Assembly (NCBI GenBank): GCA_037126765.1
Contig: JBBCBC010000027.1
Coordinates: forward strand, 3,248,406-3,312,405
Source of the DNA: Stenogyne calaminthoides
Taxonomy: Eukaryota > Streptophyta > Magnoliopsida > Lamiales > Lamiaceae
DNA: 64,000 bases
Direction of reading: 5' to 3'
Shown: positions 60,430-64,000 of the stretch, piece by piece
Position numbering within the stretch: the first letter of the stretch is position 1
How the letters are laid out: every line of letters begins with the position of its first letter
The notes under the pieces: generated by a model
Databases searched by the model: none
Told to the model about the DNA's origin: nothing
What the model saw: the letters and a program-made list of their open reading frames with translations, nothing else
Position numbers and translations under genes: made by a program

Positions 60430-63400
60430 TGAGCCAACATCTCATCACCAAGAAGCGGAGAATATTTCACTAAAACGCTGGATCGACAACGCCGAAGTTA
60501 GAGGAAAGTTCGACGCCGGAGGAGGCGGGTTAGGTCCGCCATCGCGAAAAGCCTCGATCTCATCTCATCACCGGTAGCGCAGAGAATGTTTTCTTTAAAA
60601 ACGGGCGGATCGACATCGCCGGACATCGAAAGCCGAAAGCCGACGCCGAGGAGGCGGGTCGGGTCATCGTATGGCGAAGCCAACGCATCTCATCGCGAAG
60701 AAGACCGAGAATGCTTCGCTAATGGCGACCGACATCGCCGAATTACGGAAGTTCGACGAGCGAGGAGGCGGCCGGTTGCCGCCGTGAAAGTTCGACATTT
60801 ATCATCATCACCGAGTAAGGCGAGAATGCTTCGCTAAAAACGGCGGATCGACATCGCACACGGAAAGCCGATGCCGGCGGCGGGCCGGTCGTCACCGCTA
60901 AAAGCCGACGATCCCCACGCCGAGAAGCGCAGAGAATGCCGCTAAAATGGGCGTATCGACATCGCCGATTCTCAGCAGTAAAGCCGACGCCGGTGAGGAG
61001 GCGCTTGCCGCCGCCGTGGAAAGTCGTTTCCATCTCATCACCGGTAGAAGGCAGAGAATGCCGCAAAAATGGCAGATCGACATCCCCGGTCACGGAAGCC
61101 ACGCCGGCGGGCGGGGCCGGTCGCCGCCGAAAAGTCGACGCATCTCATCACGAAGAAGCGCAGAATGCTTTCGCTTAAAAACGGCAGACCGAGATCGCCG
61201 AATTAGCTTTCAAAAGACGACGGCGAGGCTGGGCCATCGCCGCTGCGTAAAAGCCGATGATCTCTATCGCCGGAAGCTGGAGAATGCTTCGCTAAAATTG
61301 GCGGACCGACATCGCCAATTACCGGAAAGCCGACGCCGTGAGGCAGCCGGTCATCGCCGCGAAAAGCGACGATCTCATCACCGTGAAGGCAGAGAATGCT
61401 TCGCTAAAAACGGCGGGCCCGATATCACCGACCAGAGAAAGCCGACGCCGGTGAGGCGGTCGGTTGCCGCCGCAAAAAGCCGACGTATATCGATGCCGGT
61501 AGGCAGAGAATATTTTGCTAAAACGGCGGATCGACGCCGCCGAAGGCCGAGAAAGCCAACGCCGAGGAGGGCTGGCCGGGTCGCCGCCGGAAAGTGGACG
61601 CATCTCGACGCCGAGAAGGCGGAGAATGCTTCGCTAAAACGGGCGGATCGACATCGCCGAATTAGCGGAAAACCGATGGAGGTGGGAGGTGGGTCGTCGC
61701 TGGTAAAAGCCGTTTATCTCATCGCCGAGAAGACAGAGAATGCTTTCGCTAAAAACGGCGGATCGACATTTTAATTAGCGAAAGCGACGACGCAGGAGGC
61801 GGGCCGGGTCGTCGCCGCGAAAAGCCGATTTATCTCATCGCCGAGAAGGCAAAAGAATGCTTTCGCTAAAAATGGCGGACGACATCGCCAATTACGGAAA
61901 GCCGACAGGAGGCTGCTGGGCTGCCGCCGCGAAAAGTCGACAACTTATCGCCGAAGGCGAGAATGCTTCGCTAAAAATGGCGATGGGGACATCGCCAATT
62001 AGCGGAAAGCAGACGCCGAGGAGGAGGGCGGCTGGTCGTTGCCGCGAAAAGCCGACGACATCTCATCGCCGAGAAGGCGCAGAGAATGCTTCGCAAAAAA
62101 TGGCGATCGACATCGCCGACCAATAAAAGCCGATGCCGAGGAGTACTGGCTAATCGTCACGTAAAAGCCAACGATCTCATCGCCGGTAGAAGGTGAAGAA
62201 TGCTTCGCTTAAAGACGGCGGAGGACATCGCCGACTAGAAAAAAGTCGACGCCGATGGCGCTGGCTGGTCGTTGCCGCGAAAGCCGACGCATCTCATCAC
62301 CGGAATACGAGAATGCTTCGCTAAAAATGGTGGATCGACATCACCGAATGGAAAGCCAACGCCGGAGGAGGCGTTGGTCGTCAGCCGCGAAAGCCGATGA
62401 TCTCATCGCCGAGAAGCCGCGGAGAATGCTGGCTTAAAACGGCGGTCGACATCACCGACCAATGGGTGTCGATGCCGGAGGCGGGCCGGTCGTCACGCGG
62501 AAAGCCGACGATCCCGACGCCGTAGATATGAGAATACTTTGCTAAAATGGCGATCGACATCACCGAAGTTACGGAATGCCGATGCCGGCGGAGGCGGGTC
62601 GGTCGCAAGTAATATGAAAAGCCGACGATCTCGACGCCGAAGCGCTGGAGAATGTTCACTAAAAACGGCAAACCGACATCGCCAATTAGCGGAAAGCCAA
62701 AGCCGAGGAGTATGGGCCGGTCGCCGCGGCGAAGATGACGATCTCTATCAATGAGATACGGAGAATGTTCGCTTAAAACGCGATCGACATCGCCAATTAG
62801 TGGAAAACCGACGCCGAGGAGGCGGCCGGTCGCCGCCGCGAAAAGCGACGCATCTCGACGCCGGAAGGCGCATAATACATTGCTAAAAATAAAGGGCTGG
62901 TTAGCGGAAAAGACGCCGCCGAGCGGGGCCGGTCGCCGGGTGAAAGACGTTCAACGCCGAAAGGAGAATGCTTGGCTAAAACGCGGATCGACATCGCTGA
63001 AGTTAATGGAAAGCCGACGCCGGCGAGGCGGGCCGGGTCGCCGCTTAGGTGTTTCGGCCAATCTCGACGAAGCGCAAAAGAATGCTTTTAAAATGGTGGA
63101 TCGACATCGCCGAAGTTAGCAGAAACGCCGACGCCGGCGAGGCTGGCCGGTCATCGGATGAAAGCCGACGACCCTATCGCCGTAGCGGAGAATACTGCTA
63201 AAACGGGGATCGACGCCGAAAGTTAGCGAAAGTCGACGCCGAGGAGATCGCTGGTCGCCGCTGTGTAAGCCGACGATCTTGACACCGAGAAGTTGTGGAG
63301 AATGCATCGCTAAAATGGTGGACCGGACGCCGCTGAAGCCATTGAATGCCCACGCCGGCGAGGCGCAAGAAGTCAGCCGGTGGAAAGTTCGATTTATCTC

Positions 63401-64000
63401 ATTAATGAAAGGCGGCGAGAATACTACAAAAATAGAGGACTAGACGCCGCTGAAGTTAGCGCGGGAAGTACATGACGCCGCGAGGCGGGCGGGTCATCGC
63501 TGCGGAAAGCCGACGATCTCGACGCCGAGAAGGCGAGATGCTTCGCATAAAAATCTGGATCGACATCGCCGATTAGCGGAAAAGCCGACGCCGAGGAAAG
63601 TGGACCGGTCGCCGCCTGAAAGCCGACGATCTCATTGCCGAAAAGGGAGAATGCTTTGCCAAAATGGTGGATCGACATCGCTGGTTCACGGAAAGCCGAC
63701 GCCGAGGAGAGAAGGGTTGGTTGCCGCCGTGAAAGCCGACGATCTCGACGCCGAAGGCGGAGAATGCTTCGCTAAAAACGGCGACCGGGTTATCGCCGTC
63801 ACCACGGAAAGCCGACTGGCGGGATAATGGGCCGGTCGTTGCTTAAAGCCGACGCATCTCATCGCCGAGAAGGTAGAGAATGCTTTTAAAAAACGCGGAT
63901 CGACATCGCCGGATTAGCGAAAGCCGACGCCGGGGGAGGGGGTTGGTCGTTGCCGCAAAAGCCGACGATCTCATCGCCGAGAAGGCGTAGAATGCTTCGC
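60430..64000 (+). repeat. 114-bp GC-rich satellite array, open at window end
   Basis: About 32 units, counted by the gagaatgcttcgctaaaa landmark from 60458 to 63988, with a mean spacing near 114 bp. Unit order: tctcatcgccgagaaggc, gagaatgcttcgctaaaaac, ggcggatcgacatcgccgaa, ttagcggaaagccgacgccg, aggaggcgggccggtcgccg, ccgcgaaaagccgacga. Units differ by many 1-5-base indels. All frames on both strands that cross it (largest 275 codons at 60947-61774) are open only because of the composition. No centromere, telomere or rDNA signature is recognised. Confidence 0.9.

Noticed and set aside
60350..63827. Many open frames on both strands, up to 275 codons, basic and proline-rich
   Set aside because: They sit entirely within the 114-bp satellite; frames exist on both strands and shift with each indel. 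No start context, domain or splice pattern supports a gene.
58215..64000. CRISPR-like appearance of regularly repeated units
   Set aside because: Units are contiguous without unique spacers, and the context is a plant genome.
60430..64000. Ribosomal DNA intergenic spacer
   Set aside because: GC-rich tandem subrepeats fit superficially, but no rRNA gene, promoter or known spacer motif is present in the window.

Overview
This window looks like intergenic DNA from a flowering plant, probably a eudicot. It is AT-rich and has no bacterial-style operons. It is packed with nested and decayed transposable elements: Ty1/copia and Ty3/gypsy LTR retrotransposons primed by initiator tRNA-Met, a hAT transposon, Helitron remains, SINE-like copies and Stowaway-type MITEs. 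I see no convincing intact host gene. The species cannot be named from the sequence alone.

Layout, left to right. 1-3969: an LTR-leader-LTR copia derivative on the minus strand. 3975-5737: a decayed Ty3/gypsy gag-protease fragment joined to gypsy LTR sequence. 5738-11616: a hAT transposon on the minus strand. Its four-exon transposase is complete except for one frameshift, and a solo copia LTR with a perfect 5-bp target duplication sits in its 5' region. 11617-18483: repeats, a second copia LTR family with part of its leader, another gypsy LTR fragment and AT-rich filler. 18484-23568: a candidate Helitron on the minus strand that carries exon-like pieces of host genes, including two exons of a D-type cyclin. 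23569-35463: MITEs, a foldback element, a Tat-type gypsy 3' end with an antisense extra ORF, and a SINE-like insertion. 35464-44922: a nearly full-length but catalytically dead copia element on the minus strand. 44923-54843: MITEs, two copies of a short element that carries an internal minisatellite, a Helitron helicase remnant with a Helitron 3' end, and a tRNA-derived SINE. 54844-58105: two LTRs and a third partial LTR in tandem. 58215-64000: four consecutive, GC-rich, different tandem arrays with units of about 19, 42, 55 and 114 bp. The last array runs off the window.

The parts work together only as a history of insertions. The hAT and gypsy pieces are hosts for later LTR insertions. The Helitron candidate is the one place where host coding sequence has apparently been moved. 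The right-hand satellite block is the least explained structure. Coordinates of repeat edges are read by eye and may be off by several bases.
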